Positions 1-14,302 of a DNA stretch of 64,000 nt are shown here, one piece after another. The DNA is from Megalobrama amblycephala. Lineage: Eukaryota > Chordata > Actinopteri > Cypriniformes > Xenocyprididae. The translations under genes were made by a program, and so were the position numbers. The stretch covers positions 45,872,077-45,936,076 of the forward strand of contig NC_063044.1 in assembly GCF_018812025.1 (NCBI RefSeq), written 5' to 3'. How positions within the stretch are numbered: position 1 is the stretch's first letter; each line of letters begins with the position of its first letter. The notes beneath the pieces were generated by a model. It saw nothing but the letters and a program-made list of their open reading frames with translations. It was not told the origin of the DNA and did no database searches.

Positions 1-140
1 GTGTAGTCCCATGAGCGGAACTTAAACTTTACCGCTAGACGGTTCTTCCGGAAGAACCCAGGCAGCTGCAGGTAATTGTTGGGCCCTGCAAAGGTCATGG
101 GCTTCCAGAGGAGGTCACGGCAGGTATAATGCATCTTTTT
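1..140 (-). CDS. cntnap1: cntnap1-like exon 8 (partial, runs off left edge)
   Basis: The minus strand shows a polypyrimidine tract and CAG acceptor just right of 140, then an open frame starting KKMHYTCRDLLWKP and ending at the window edge with LAVKFKFRSWDYT. This corresponds to the end of the first laminin-G domain and the start of the second in Caspr1. The human counterpart has the same order: a Cys, then a GGPHSFVQVPGF-like stretch, then RLAVSFRFRTWD. The exon enters in phase 0, matching exon 7. It covers roughly residues 353-398. Cys359 is likely the disulfide partner of Cys324 in exon 7. The exon continues outside the window. Confidence 0.88.
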
Positions 141-298
141 CTGAAAAAGGACAGATGAGAATATGGAAATATGCAAATAATATCTAAAATATTTTGCAAT
201 ACAATGGACATCCAAATGAGATATCATATGTGATTATAAGTTCATCCAACATTACACACTTGCTTTAGGTTGTGTGAGTTTAGGAAAACTCTACATAC

Positions 299-451
299 CT
301 TTTTAGGAGCTAGTCGAATTTCAGGCTCCTGGTACTGTGTCTTGTAGATGACATTAATTCCATTGATAAAGACATTCTCCATGCAGCCACGGAAGTTAAC
401 CTTACCAGGCAGGTGGGGCGTGTCTTTCTCAATCACACCGCCAACATAAAT
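299..451 (-). CDS. cntnap1: cntnap1-like exon 7 (laminin-G 1, C-terminal part)
   Basis: A 153-nt exon of 51 codons, phase 0 to 0. It has a TTTAG acceptor at 452-456 and a GTATGT donor reading leftward from 298. The translation begins IYVGGVIEKD and contains VNFRGCMENVFINGINVI, the hallmark 'GC(I/M)EN' end of a Caspr laminin-G domain. The human equivalent reads HNFRGCIENVIFNRVNI. It covers about residues 302-352; the Cys is near residue 324. It lies 158 bp from exon 8 and 667 bp from exon 6. Confidence 0.92.
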
Positions 452-601
452 CTAAAGAGAAATGGATAATTGTTATGATCAGGATGCAGGAAACATTCAC
501 CAATGGCATGGGTTTGGGGTGGGACTATCTGATTGTCTGATCAATGGCAGACAGGAGTAGTGTTTGTGATGCCTGCTTAATTACTTAACAGTGATTCACA
601 A

Positions 602-795
602 GTTCACACTTATAAATAATCAGATAGAGTAAAAGTATGCGTATTTGGCGTGCTGTCCGAGGAGAGGGCTCCGAGCTCTGTATTTGGCCCGAACCCAGAG
701 TACTCCCCCCGGCTGTGATAGGAACCCGCCAAGAGTGAGGAGTCGGGGTGGATGAGGGATGCTGAAAACTGTCGAGGAACATAGGTGTCGGCTGC

Positions 796-850
<55 letters not shown>

Positions 851-930
851 CCTATATATATATATAAGCCTCCTCTCTTGCTGATTGGATAGAACATTTG
901 AACGTGTTGCTTCCAAACTTTGTTAATACA
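602..930. repeat. Unclassified interspersed repeat with (TA)n core in cntnap1 intron 6
   Basis: The intron between exons 7 and 6 holds a moderately GC-rich block (about 640-795) followed by a (TA)n tract at 797-866 broken once by an AGCC interruption. Several short frames overlap it but none look coding. The TA tract length is probably polymorphic. I think the GC-rich block is an interspersed repeat, but I cannot name the family and see no clear terminal repeats. Confidence 0.45.
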
Positions 931-1118
931 ACATAATTTATTTTACTCCATTTGGTGATACTAATGGCACAGAAATTACACTCTTCACTTTTAACAGAGT
1001 CACTGATTATTTTTCTATTTAATTCTTTGTTCTGTAAAAAAGTGAGTTATATGTAATTTATCAGTGAAGAGTGATACAGTGTGCATTTACAGTTCATGCG
1101 TTTGATCCAACATGTCAC

Positions 1119-1303
1119 CTGTTTGTCCAGATCAAGGTACTTGAACTCTCCGTTAAGGACAGCAGTCTCAGTCTGTCCATCCAGGGTAAAGTTAACCTCT
1201 CGGCCGTAACGCTTGATGGTGACGTAGTGCCAGTGCTGTGTGTCCAGCAGGTTTCCCAGCATCATTGTGGTCATCCCATTGGTGTTATGGACTGTGCTGC
1301 TCC
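1119..1303 (-). CDS. cntnap1: cntnap1-like exon 6 (laminin-G 1, middle)
   Basis: A 185-nt exon. The acceptor TTTAAG lies just right of 1303 and the donor GTGACA reads leftward from 1118. It enters in phase 1 (GG then AGC) and leaves in phase 0, matching exons 5 and 7. The translation SSTVHNTNGMTTMMLGNLLD, then TQHWHYVTIKRYGREVNFTL, closely follows human CNTNAP1 ([24 protein letters not shown]). NFT is a possible N-glycosylation site. The HWHYV and FTLDG strands are typical of the laminin-G beta sandwich. It covers about residues 240-301. Intron 5, to its right, is almost entirely GATA satellite. Confidence 0.94.
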
Positions 1304-1335
1304 CTTAAATAGATCATGAATACATGTCCTCGTGA

Positions 1336-5270
<3,935 letters not shown>

Positions 5271-5284
5271 CTTGTCATCATTAC

Positions 5285-5488
5285 CCAGGCTGATGTGTAA
5301 GTAGAGGCGTCCAGTCTTTAGTTCCAGAGTGACAGAGTCTCCCTGCAGACCCTCACTGTGCAGGAGAGTACCATCCTTCTCCAAGGTCTTAAAATTCAAA
5401 GCGTAGTGGTCCTGAAGTGTCCTCATCCTGCCTCGTGGGAATGAGTATGCCACCATGTCATCCCCCTCAAACTGCATCACATATGAAT
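5285..5488 (-). CDS. cntnap1: cntnap1-like exon 5 (start of laminin-G 1)
   Basis: A 204-nt exon, phase 1 in and phase 1 out. The acceptor TTAACAG is at 5489-5495 and the donor GTAATG reads leftward from 5284. The translation SYVMQFEGDDMVAYSFPRGR, then LNFKTLEKDGTLLHSEGLQG, aligns without gaps to human CNTNAP1 (YFDGDDAISYRFPRG...[20 protein letters not shown]). It covers about residues 172-239 and opens the first laminin-G domain. Read-through into the intron runs straight into the GATA satellite, so the true exon end is set by phase and homology (SLG split by the junction), not by the first stop codon. Confidence 0.94.
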
Positions 5489-6215
5489 CTGTTAAGGTCA
5501 AAGGTCAAGAGTATGGAGAGGATTGTTAAAAACTGTATTACAAAATTCTATTTATGTTAGAAACCAAACACAAAATATACAAGCAGAACAGAAGAAGTTG
5601 ACTTTGGCCTACATTGATGCCCAGGTCATCAAAGGGTACACATTGCTTCTTTTCTTGCACAAATCAGCACATTACAGTGTTCATAGTTACTGAATTTACA
5701 CATCCATTTTACAGGCAGTGTGTGTGTGTGCTTGATGTTGTATCTGAAAAAAGTATTGGTATTTTTTGCAATGTATTAACATTTGAATGATGGCAAACTG
5801 CAAAAATATATTTTATACACAGTACTTTTCTCTTGATTTTCAGTATTAATATTTAAAAATCCTTGAAACAAGATAAGTACTTGAGAAGAAAAATGATATA
5901 TTAAGTCTTGCAGTATGAAAAAATAACTTTCACTTCACTTAGAGGGAAAATGTTCCTTGTTGTAAACATTAACCTCACTTTTTTATTTTTTTTCTGAAAA
6001 CAACTTATCGCAAGCCAATTTCCTTCTCAAGTACATGTAGGCCGTTGGGATATATTTACTGGAAAACAAGACAAAAATACTGATTAAAAAATGAATTTCC
6101 GCTGTGCAACTCAAAGGACCGTTTCACATTACAAGGCACTGAGGAGATTTTCTGTATCATGATATGCTAAAGTTCTTGGCAGCTGATAAAACTCAAACAG
6201 TCATGTGCCGGTTAC
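5489..6215. other. cntnap1 intron 4, no recognisable feature
   Basis: AT-rich intronic sequence of 727 bp between exons 5 and 4. It holds only a short (GT) run near 5718-5730. I see no terminal repeats, coding frame or structured RNA. Confidence 0.6.
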
Positions 6216-6369
6216 CGTAAGGACAGCCGTAGAGCTCTACGCGAAGGCCAATTTTGCCTCCGCTCTCAGTATTCCAGCCCATGGGATAGATGCGCAGATG
6301 TTTGGCAGTGAACGCATAATGAAAGACGTTCCTCTTCACCTGGTAGTAATTCCAGTTGCCAGGCAACGT
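6216..6369 (-). CDS. cntnap1: cntnap1-like exon 4 (C-terminal half of discoidin domain)
   Basis: A 154-nt exon, phase 0 in and phase 1 out, with acceptor TCTCAG at its right and donor GTAACC reading leftward from 6215. The translation TLPGNWNYYQVKRNVFHYAF, then TAKHLRIYPMGWN, ends GLRVELYGCPY. The human match is FTARYIRIVPLAWN...KIGLRLGLYGCPY. Cys169, just before the exon end, is expected to pair with Cys24 of exon 2 to close the F5/8-type C domain. Relative to human there are two extra residues before GGKIGLR. It covers about residues 121-171. Confidence 0.94.
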
Positions 6370-6648
6370 CTGAGAGACACAAAAATCTGATATTAAAGGC
6401 TCTGTGAACGTTACACACCATTTAACAAATCAACAACTTCTCTCGCCTACACCTAATCCTACATCAAAAATGTATTTATAAATGATTGAACTCTAAATTC
6501 TGATTGAATGAGTCATGTCCAAGGTCAAATTAGATAAAAACGCCTGTTCTGAACCACTGCTTTAAACCAAACATCAGGACTTGATCAGCACATATTATAC
6601 TTTTTGGTGGGCTTTCCAAACACTAATAAACCATAGATAACTTGTTAC

Positions 6649-6842
6649 CATGTTTCCTCCTTTCATGACATATGGAGTCCATGTGTCGAATCGATCCCCG
6701 TACAGCAGCATGTATTTGGTGATCCAGTCATAAGAGTTGAAGGTACCCTGAGTAGCAATGGCCATGATACGATACTTCCTCCCCAAGTCAATCTGCATCC
6801 ATGGCTGCCTGTCCCGAGGGGAAGGAGACCAGCCGCTGCTCC
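6649..6842 (-). CDS. cntnap1: cntnap1-like exon 3 (core of discoidin domain)
   Basis: A 194-nt exon, phase 1 in and phase 0 out. The acceptor ATATAG is right of 6842 and the donor GTAACA reads leftward from 6648. The translation [20 protein letters not shown], then [20 protein letters not shown], then [15 protein letters not shown], is almost residue-for-residue Caspr1 (ISGWSPRIGDPNPWLQIDL...[30 protein letters not shown]). It fits CNTNAP1 better than CNTNAP2 or CNTNAP5, which read YRMLYSD here. It covers about residues 56-120. The intron just right of it begins with a short (GT)n run, which gives a spurious upstream frame. Confidence 0.96.
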
Positions 6843-7528
6843 CTATATCATCACACACACACTTTTGAAAATTCAGCTGATAAAATATATGCATGTAGAT
6901 TCAGATTTCTTGTCATGGGCTAGTCAGTAGTCCTACATATTTTGGTCATATGTAAAATGACAGATCTTGTCATAAAAATCCAAGTAATCTACTTTTCTTT
7001 TCTTTTTTTTGCTCTGGGGGAAAATTGAGAGAAATTCCTGAAAGATTTGTAATATTTTTTGAAGGAACATGCCTTTTGTGTTTTTTCACTTCAAATAAAG
7101 TCTTACAATTATTATTATTAAAATTATTAATATTTTCTCTCCACCAAGGTAAACAAAATAAAATAAAACAAAATAATAACATTTTGATAATTTAACACTA
7201 GATGACAATATACACAATACTGGATCTTAAAAAACTTTAAAAAGTGCAGCATTCAATTTCGTTTCAATTGAACAAAGTGATCTTGTGACATTTACATATT
7301 ATTTCTCATATTATTATTGACTTTTTTTTATTCATGGCTCAATGATATCACATAGTAGTTACATCCATTTTTGTTCACAAAAAAGCAAAGCTTTTTGTTT
7401 CAAAAGGGGCAGATGTATCGGCTAAATCAAAGATGGGAATAGGAGGATAATATTCTTTCTCATTACTATTCTCAGCCAGACCTATTCAAAATGCAAAGTG
7501 CAACACATACCTCTTGACTAGCACTTAC
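6843..7528. other. cntnap1 intron 2, no recognisable feature
   Basis: AT-rich intron of 686 bp. It holds scattered A/T runs and an ATT triplet patch near 7110-7135. No mobile element ends or coding frames were recognised. Confidence 0.55.
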
Positions 7529-7630
7529 CATACAGTTTGGCAAAGTGTGCAGAGTAAAAAAAGTTATATCTGGAAGAAGCATGGAAAGAGGACGCATAGA
7601 GAGGAGAAATCAGCGGATCTAAGCATGGCC
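7529..7630 (-). CDS. cntnap1: cntnap1-like exon 2 (start of discoidin domain)
   Basis: Found by searching for the exon that must join exons 1 and 3 (phase 1 to phase 1). It is 102 nt, with acceptor CTGTTCAG right of 7630 and donor GTAAGT reading leftward from 7528. Joined to the last base of exon 1 it reads R-PCLDPLISPLYASSFHAS, then SRYNFFYSAHFAKLYG. The human counterpart is [33 protein letters not shown], so PLYA and the final F-A-(K/R)-L-x-G are conserved. It supplies Cys24, the first half of the domain's disulfide. Its short length and lack of an internal Met make it easy to miss. Confidence 0.92.
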
Positions 7631-7936
7631 CTGAACAGAGATAAAGAAAAAGAAAAAGAGAATTACAGAGAATATTTAATGACAAAAGCATTTCATAAAA
7701 GTATTATGAATGCATTATGAATACATTTTCATAAAAGCAAGATGACATTTATTTTTTTTTTACTTTTGACACAAGATTTATTTTGCAGTTTATTACAAAC
7801 AGGATAACACAAGGAAACTTATTTACATAAATTACCTGAAATAAATACTTTTAATTACTGTTATTATGTATAATATTTCCAACCAAAATTGCAGCTTTTA
7901 AAGTTAAATTATATAAATATAAATTATATAATTAAA

Positions 7937-7952
7937 AAAAAAATATATATAT

Positions 7953-8021
<69 letters not shown>
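7937..8021. repeat. (TA)n microsatellite
   Basis: About 85 bp of almost pure TA with one AA interruption near 7963. It lies directly left of a small inverted-repeat element, in cntnap1 intron 1. Confidence 0.95.
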
Positions 8022-8023
<2 letters not shown>

Positions 8024-8029
8024 TGTCCT

Positions 8030-8262
8030 TTAAAGGTACACTAGTGTAGCTACTTCTCTCTGTTTATGTATATGACTGGGCTTCTCCGCAGTGGCTGCCG
8101 TCCCGCCCGGTCTAGAATATTCCAAATATAAACACTTATAGGCATACTGTAGTGAATCAGGATAAGACAAAACACGGTTTGGAAGATGGATTCATAATGT
8201 TCTCGCTCATTGTATAAATTTTGGAAAAAAAAAACAAAAAAAGTTACATAGTGTACCTTTAA
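8030..8262. mobile_element. Short inverted-repeat element (MITE-like), 233 bp
   Basis: It starts TTAAAGGTACACTA and ends TAGTGTACCTTTAA, a perfect 14-bp terminal inverted repeat. The interior has no coding capacity. The size and ends suggest a non-autonomous DNA transposon. The left end abuts a (TA)n tract, so a target duplication cannot be judged. Confidence 0.75.
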
Positions 8263-9833
8263 CTAGTATATGATATATACATACAGTATTCAATTCATCC
8301 AGTTCAGTTCATCTAGAATCACCACAAATGCATTAAAACCCATCATGAGAACTAAGTGTCTGTGGTTTTAAATATCCATTTTTCCAAAGTGAAAATATTA
8401 TTTACTGGAACTTCCATTGGTCAACATAAAAGACTGCTGTGGCTGTTCTAGCTGAGATTATTACTAGGCCGAATGAACAGCAATAACATTTGACACTGTG
8501 CTAAAAAATTTAATCTACCATGGCAAAGCAAACAACAAAACTTATACATCTGTCAGAGAAAATGACAGTATGTTCAGATCTTATACTTTATCAAACAATA
8601 CCAAACAAAACCAGGCTCTACAGGCCCACTTTGTGTGTTAATGTTGTTTGAGTCTCATTTGCACAATAAGCATATGAACGGATCATGTGTGAAATGAGCG
8701 TTACAGTTTAATTATATTCAATAATGTGTGTGTGTCATAGTGGATAGATGGGACACAATATAAATCAGGCACATTTAGCAAGTCTTGCCATGGCATTTCA
8801 TCAGTACCTCTGTTACACAAATCCCTGCTTCAATTAGACCTGGCAACATTTCAGCCTAATCTAAATGGCAGAGTCAGATAAACCCACCTCAATCTCACCC
8901 TCTCAACAGAGCTCTAATAAAGCCATCTGCCCAAATGGCATCACATCCACCTCACTTCTCTAACTACAGCCGACACACAAACCAACAAGAGTAAGAGGAG
9001 AGGAAATTGGTGAAAATCAACCAAGAGAATTGGTCTTCAAAGAACATAAGTGCTATATCCTCCACTCAAAATATAGTATTCCTCTAAATTTATAATTATT
9101 CATGTATCAGATGATTTTATCCAAAGGAAATATATGAGTGTAGTAGTTTATAAGGAGAAAATTCAATGCAAAGTATTATGGTTGATCAGAAGCTTCTACG
9201 AGCAAATTGTAGACAGTAGAATAATATTTTTAAGGGGTTCATTTCAGAAATAGTTATGGTTATGAAGATACTGCCTACAGCAGAGAGATAAATGCCTACA
9301 GCAGAGCTGTGTCTTCGGGAGTTTCTTATTTCTTTTTTTTTTGTTTTGAAGATAGTGAAGGACTAAATTGATAGAATGGAGTTGGAACAGAGAGTGTGAA
9401 GGATCTGGAAAGTGACTTTGTACATTGCTGTGATACCATAAAAAGCTCTCTAGCAGATCCTTTTTTATGAAGAGTGTTCGCAAAGAAGGGTTATGGTCCT
9501 ATGAGGCCTATATGTGTTTAAGAAAGCAGATATCTTAACTGTGATATAAAATCACTGAATTTTTACTTTATATCTTAAAATGATAGCTTGCTTCATAAGC
9601 AAGCAGCTGAGTTTTTGTAGATATTGATTGTTAGATGCAATATCCAATATTATAAATTACATCACACATACAGTATATTTAATTTAAAAAATCACAATTA
9701 CATTGCATTAATGACAACAACAATGGCCTTACAAATGTTCCAAGAACTTTCATAGATCTTATAAATCCAACATTGGGGATGTCATCAAAAGAATGGTTCA
9801 TAATGCAAATAAACTAAATAAAGTCTTAAATCC
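8263..9833. other. cntnap1 intron 1 segment without recognised features
   Basis: AT-rich sequence. No splice-flanked frames, terminal repeats or long microsatellites were recognised. Confidence 0.5.
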
Positions 9834-10060
9834 CCAGTTTCACAGACAAGGCTTTAGTCCCAGACTAAAATGCATGTTTGAGCTTTTTTAACTGAAAGAA
9901 AATTGTACTGACATTTCTTAAAATATGTCAGTGTCATTGTTTTGTCTCTTGATGCACATCAGTAATGTTTTTTTAGTGAACGTTTATAAAAGTTACTTAA
10001 ATGACTAATTTAACTAAGGCCTAATCCTAGCTTAGTCTAAGCCCTTTCTGTGAAACCAGG
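9834..10060 (+). mobile_element. MITE, CCAGTTTCACAGAC family, copy 1
   Basis: The ends are inverted: CCAGTTTCACAGACAAGGCT at the left and AGCCCTTTCTGTGAAACCAGG (last 20 considered) at the right. The interior includes TAAAATGCATGTTTGAGC and TACTGACAT. A second copy in reverse orientation lies at 35911-36143, where the same interior motifs appear as their complements. Non-coding and about 230 bp, it is a typical non-autonomous DNA transposon. Confidence 0.85.
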
Positions 10061-10334
10061 CCAAAATCTTATAATGTAAAGAGTTTTCTTTTTGGGGGTA
10101 AGGTTAATGATTGAGTAAGTTATATTTTTAGTATTTATAATTAGCTTTCTTTAAGAACAACAGAAGTCCACTATGTTATGTTCTCAAATAATTGTATTTC
10201 TCAATTAAATATGATCATATCCTGTAGCTACCACAAAGAGACTGCAGGAGTCAGACTGCTTAACACTGCAGAGGTTATTAGTATTCTCACCACTGCACTG
10301 CCAGTGAGGAAACAGAGGGGAAAAAGAAACCGCC

Positions 10335-10410
10335 TGATGGAGAGAGAGAGAGAGAGATGGAGAGAGATAGAGATAGAGAGATAAAGAGAGAGAGATATGG
10401 AGAGAAAAAG
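10335..10410. repeat. Purine-rich (GA)n/(GATA)-like low-complexity tract
   Basis: A run of GAGAGA and GAGATA units. The opposite-strand frame rich in SLSL is a translation of this tract, not a gene. Confidence 0.9.
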
Positions 10411-10602
10411 CAAGGAATGTAAAAGAATACTGCATGAGTCATCTAGTTCATTCTCAAGTGATTTCAATTCCCATCTGATTCACAGTCCTCTGCTCAGTCC
10501 TCTTTTAGCCTTTGACTAGCCGGATTCACCAAGCCATGAACTTCATTATGAAAGTCTTCTGAAAGAAATGGCTTGTGGTGGAAACAGGTCATTGTGATTT
10601 TG

Positions 10603-10875
10603 CCAAGTAAGACATGTTCCTGGATCAACATCTTCTGCTGATCCTGGAACAACATTCCTGTCCAAAGTCCTAACCCCTAACCCTAAACCTATTTCTACCC
10701 ATAAATTATTACTAAAATCAGAGGGAAATGATTGATAACTATTGTAGAAGCCCCTAACCCTGGTTGTAAGCCTAAATTTCACATAAACTGAAAAAATCCC
10801 TCAATTCTAATTGGTTGATTGGAATGTTGTTCGAGGATCAACAAGGATGTTGATCCAGGAACATGTTCTACTTGG
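10603..10875. mobile_element. Inverted-repeat element with ~55-bp arms, 273 bp
   Basis: The left end CCAAGTAAGACATGTTCCTG continues into GGATCAACATC. The right end is its reverse complement with 2 mismatches in the outer 30 bp. The match extends inward through a second block (CTGATCCT..GAACAACATTCC) for about 55 bp per arm. The interior carries ACCCTAACCCCTAA-like stretches and no coding frame. It is most likely a non-autonomous foldback DNA element. Confidence 0.8.
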
Positions 10876-11005
10876 TGAAAACATGTTCACCGGTGGGAAT
10901 GTCCTGTGAGTGTATGTTTGTGTGTAAGATGTCTGGGTAATATCTTTGTGGCCTTGATTTGTGGTTGGTAAAGTTAAAACAATCATTCATGCTGTTGAAT
11001 CAGTT

Positions 11006-11060
11006 TAACACTCTGGGGTCGGCGGTCACGCCGGCGTGATCACCGCGTTTTTTTTCTAAC
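11006..11060. mobile_element. Possible end of a piggyBac-like element (GC palindrome after TTAA)
   Basis: TTTAACACTCTGGGGTCGG is followed by an imperfect palindrome centred on CGCCGGCG (GCGGTCACGCCGGCGTGATC). Fish piggyBac-type elements often begin at TTAA with CTCTGGGGTC-like ends. I did not find a matching right end, so this may be only a fragment. Confidence 0.3.
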
Positions 11061-12554
11061 CAGTGTGAAAGAGACTCAAAATACTCTGTCAGTGTTGCAC
11101 ATACAATTAAGAGTTATACACCATTTTAATCTGTGGAATATTTTCTTTTATTTGTGTACACTCAGAGTAAAAACAAAATGTTGTGCTTTTTGTAAAATAA
11201 AGAAAACTAACATGATGCGTGATCTCTCATCTCCCTCTGAACAAAGTCCAATCTGATAGTTCTCAGAAAATGAACTGTAACTTAGTGAATACTAATCACA
11301 AAAAAATTATACTTGTGTCTAAAGAAACGTTGAAATGTCAGGTTTTAAATCGTGTAAATCATGTCGAAAACAAACCTTCTGTGTTTATGTAATCTGTATG
11401 AAAAGCGAGCCATGTCAGAAGTCCTTGATTCAGCTCATTATCCGCTAATGCGGCCACGCCCACGGAGGGAGCGCTATTCAGACGCAAATTCAGTCAATAC
11501 ATGCATACATCGTCTCAATCGTGTATTTATTGTCTTGAAAAATGTTTTGAATAGCCATAGTTAGCGATCTCTGGCCTCTGTTAGTTCAGTTATTTCCTGG
11601 ATTGCCTATTCTTCTTTAGCATTGGCATTTGTGGACTAAAAGTGCACAGAGCGCCCTCCGGCTGCAAGTATGAATTGTAAACACAGTATCCAGCGTTCAC
11701 AGTGACGACAATAAATAATGAATAAATACTCCTCTGTATAGAAAATTGACATAAACATGAGAATCCATCAATATTTCTCCAAATGTGCATGCTTTTAAGC
11801 TAAAAGCCTACATGAAATGCCATAGAGGTAACATAACTGTTCAGACACTTTGTATCATAGAAATGCATTATATTTTAATAATAGAATACCATTATTTTAA
11901 ATTGTAATAATATTTCACAGTATTGCTGTTTTTTCTGTATGTTTGATTTACATTATGATGAGCTTGAGACATGATCAACAGAGGGTTTTTTCACAGCCTA
12001 CCTGACTGAAAGGCCTCATTATTTATGCAGGTCATTAGAGCTCTTTATCTGATTCTTTTGTCTTCTCAGGTGAGAATCACCCATTATTCATGATTATTCA
12101 CGCCTCCACGCATACTGTGTTTCTTGACCAAAGAAAATTTAAATCTCTCTATTGTTTTATATGAAGGAGTAGGAATGATAATTTTTACATAATTTTGAAG
12201 CAAAAACTCTAGTCTACAACCTCCAATACCCAGAAGTCTTGTGAACACAGATTTAATATATATTTTTTGGCTTTATTTCAGTGACTTAAGTTTTTTGTTT
12301 TTTCAATAACCACGCATAAACGTTATTCCTTCAAAAATACAAACATGTACATACATGTTCCATATTATTGTAGCCTAGTTTGTGCTGAATACAGTGTAAT
12401 GACACTTTTTCCATTAATATGTTTATGAACAACTGAAAAAAGCACAAATGTCAGGGGATGTCAAAACTTCTCCAGGCCCCAAATCAGCCTCAGGGTTAAG
12501 ATTACCACAGATTAAAGTTAGGGTTAGGGTTAGACATTGACAAAACAACACTAT
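11061..12554. other. cntnap1 intron 1 segment; mostly unassigned
   Basis: No coding exons seen. A short stretch near 11870-11935 (TGTAATAATATTTCACAGTA) matches the interspersed repeat at 42870-43290. A brief telomere-like GTTAGGGTTAGGGTTAG lies near 12517-12533. The remainder may be the body of the element that starts near 11006, but it is unverified. Confidence 0.45.
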
Positions 12555-14080
12555 GATCAGCAGCCACTTTATTAGGTACACCTCACTAGTACTGGGTTGG
12601 CCCCCCTTTTGCATTCAGAACTGCCTTAATTCTTCATGGCATAGATTCAAAAAGGTGCTAGAAACATTTCAAACAAAGAGATTTTGGTCCAAATTGACAT
12701 GACAGCATCACACAGTTGCTGCAGATATGTCGGCTGCATATCCATGATGTGAATCTCCCGTTCCACCACATCCCAAAGGTGCTCTATTGGATTGACATCT
12801 GTGGAGGCCAGTTGAGTATAGTGAACTCATTGTCATTTTCAAGAAACCAGTTTGAGATGATTTGAGCTTTGTGACATGGAGCGTTATCATGCTTGGAAGT
12901 AGCTATCAGAAGATAGTACACTGTGGTCATAAAGGGATGGACGTGGTCAGCAACAGTACTGGCTATGGTGTTTAAATGATGCTCAAAGGCCCAAAGAAAA
13001 TATTCCCGACACCATTACACCACCATCAGCAGCCTGAACCATTGATACAAGGCAGAATCCATGCTGTTTACACCAAATTCTGACTCTACCATTTGAATAC
13101 TTGGTTATAACAAGTGGTTAGTTACTTTTGCCTTTCTATTAGCTCAAACCAGTCTGGCAATTTTCCTCTGACCTCTGGCATCAAGAAAACATTTTTACCC
13201 ACAGAACTGCCCCTCACTGGATATTTTCTCTTTTTCGACCATTCTCAGTAAACACTACTGTAGAGATGGTACTGTAGAGAAAATCCCAGTAGATCAGCAG
13301 TTTCTGAAATACTCAGACCAGCCCATCTGGCACAAACAACCATGCCACATTCAAAGTCACCTTTCTTCCACATTCTGATGCTCAGTTTGAACTTCAGCAG
13401 ATCGTCTTGACCATGTCTACATGCCTAAAGGTATTGAGTTGCTGCCATTTGATTGGATATTAGATATTTGCGTTAACGAGCAGTTGAATGGGTGTACACT
13501 CTAAAAAATGCTGGGTTAAAAACAACCCAAGTTGGGTTGAAAATGGACAAACCCAGCGATTGGGTTGTTTTAACCCAGCGGTTGGGTTAAATGTTTGCCC
13601 AACCTGCTGGGTAGTTTTATTTAAACCAACTATTGTTTAAAAATTGCTATATGGCTAGCTTAAAATGAACCCAAAATAGTTGGGAAATTAAAAACCAGAT
13701 GCAATTAGAGGCAACAATAATAGACAAAAGGTGAATGTTTATTAATAAGCTTTAATATTTTATTAATATAAATTTAATAGTTTATTAATATACATTTATT
13801 AATAAGCAATTTAATAAATGTTTATTGTTTAATAATTATTCATTGAACATTAATAAATGTTCATTTCCAACATACTTTGGGTTAATTTTAATTAAGAAAT
13901 ACAGTAATTTTTAAACAATAGTTGGTTTAAATAAAACTACCCAACAGGTTGGGCAAACATTTAAGCCTACCGCTGGGTTAAAACAACCCAATTGTTGGAT
14001 TTGTCCATTTTCAACCCAACTTGGGTTGTTTTTAACCCAGCATTTTTAGAGTGTACCTTATAAAGTGGCCAATGAGTATT
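12555..14080 (-). pseudogene. Degenerate Tc1/mariner-like transposon interrupted by a MITE
   Basis: The left end has CCACTTTATTAGGTACACCT (12563-12582) and the right end has TGTACC..TATAAAGTGGCC, the inverted ends of a widespread fish Tc1-like element. The minus strand between them encodes broken transposase pieces: a C-terminal region (IEHLWDV-type context near 12770-12790), the start of the protein near 13340-13400, and the helix-turn-helix region near 13270-13330. Large internal deletions and frame disruptions make it inactive. It is split at 13495 by the foldback element at 13497-14053. Confidence 0.85.
13497..14053. mobile_element. Foldback MITE (557 bp, ~150-bp inverted arms) nested in the Tc1 copy
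   Basis: It begins CACTCTAAAAAATGCTGGGT and ends with the reverse complement. The arms of about 150 bp are rich in AACCCA/TGGGTT motifs and end near AACTATTGTTTAAAAATT. It is flanked by TA at 13495-13496 and 14054-14055. Removing it restores the Tc1 end (GGGTG-TA-CC..TAAAGTGGCC). TA duplication and long inverted arms indicate a Tc1/mariner-mobilised non-autonomous element. Confidence 0.9.
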
Positions 14081-14302
14081 TATGTACAGATTCCTATATA
14101 TATCTATAAGAATCTGTACATCATTAATGAGTATTTAAATGGATTTGCTAATTAAGCATCTTATTAACATATGTAAATACATGAACATGGTACTATAAGC
14201 ATAAGCTTAAAGATTCAGGTAACACGAGGTCCATGCTCAGTCTCTCGAACAATTAAAGCCCAAAAGGGGTCCTTGGCCTGAAAAGGGTTGAAGACCCTTA
14301 TC

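Noticed and set aside
12514..12533. Telomere-like TTAGGG run
   Set aside because: Only about three units, too short to imply an interstitial telomere.
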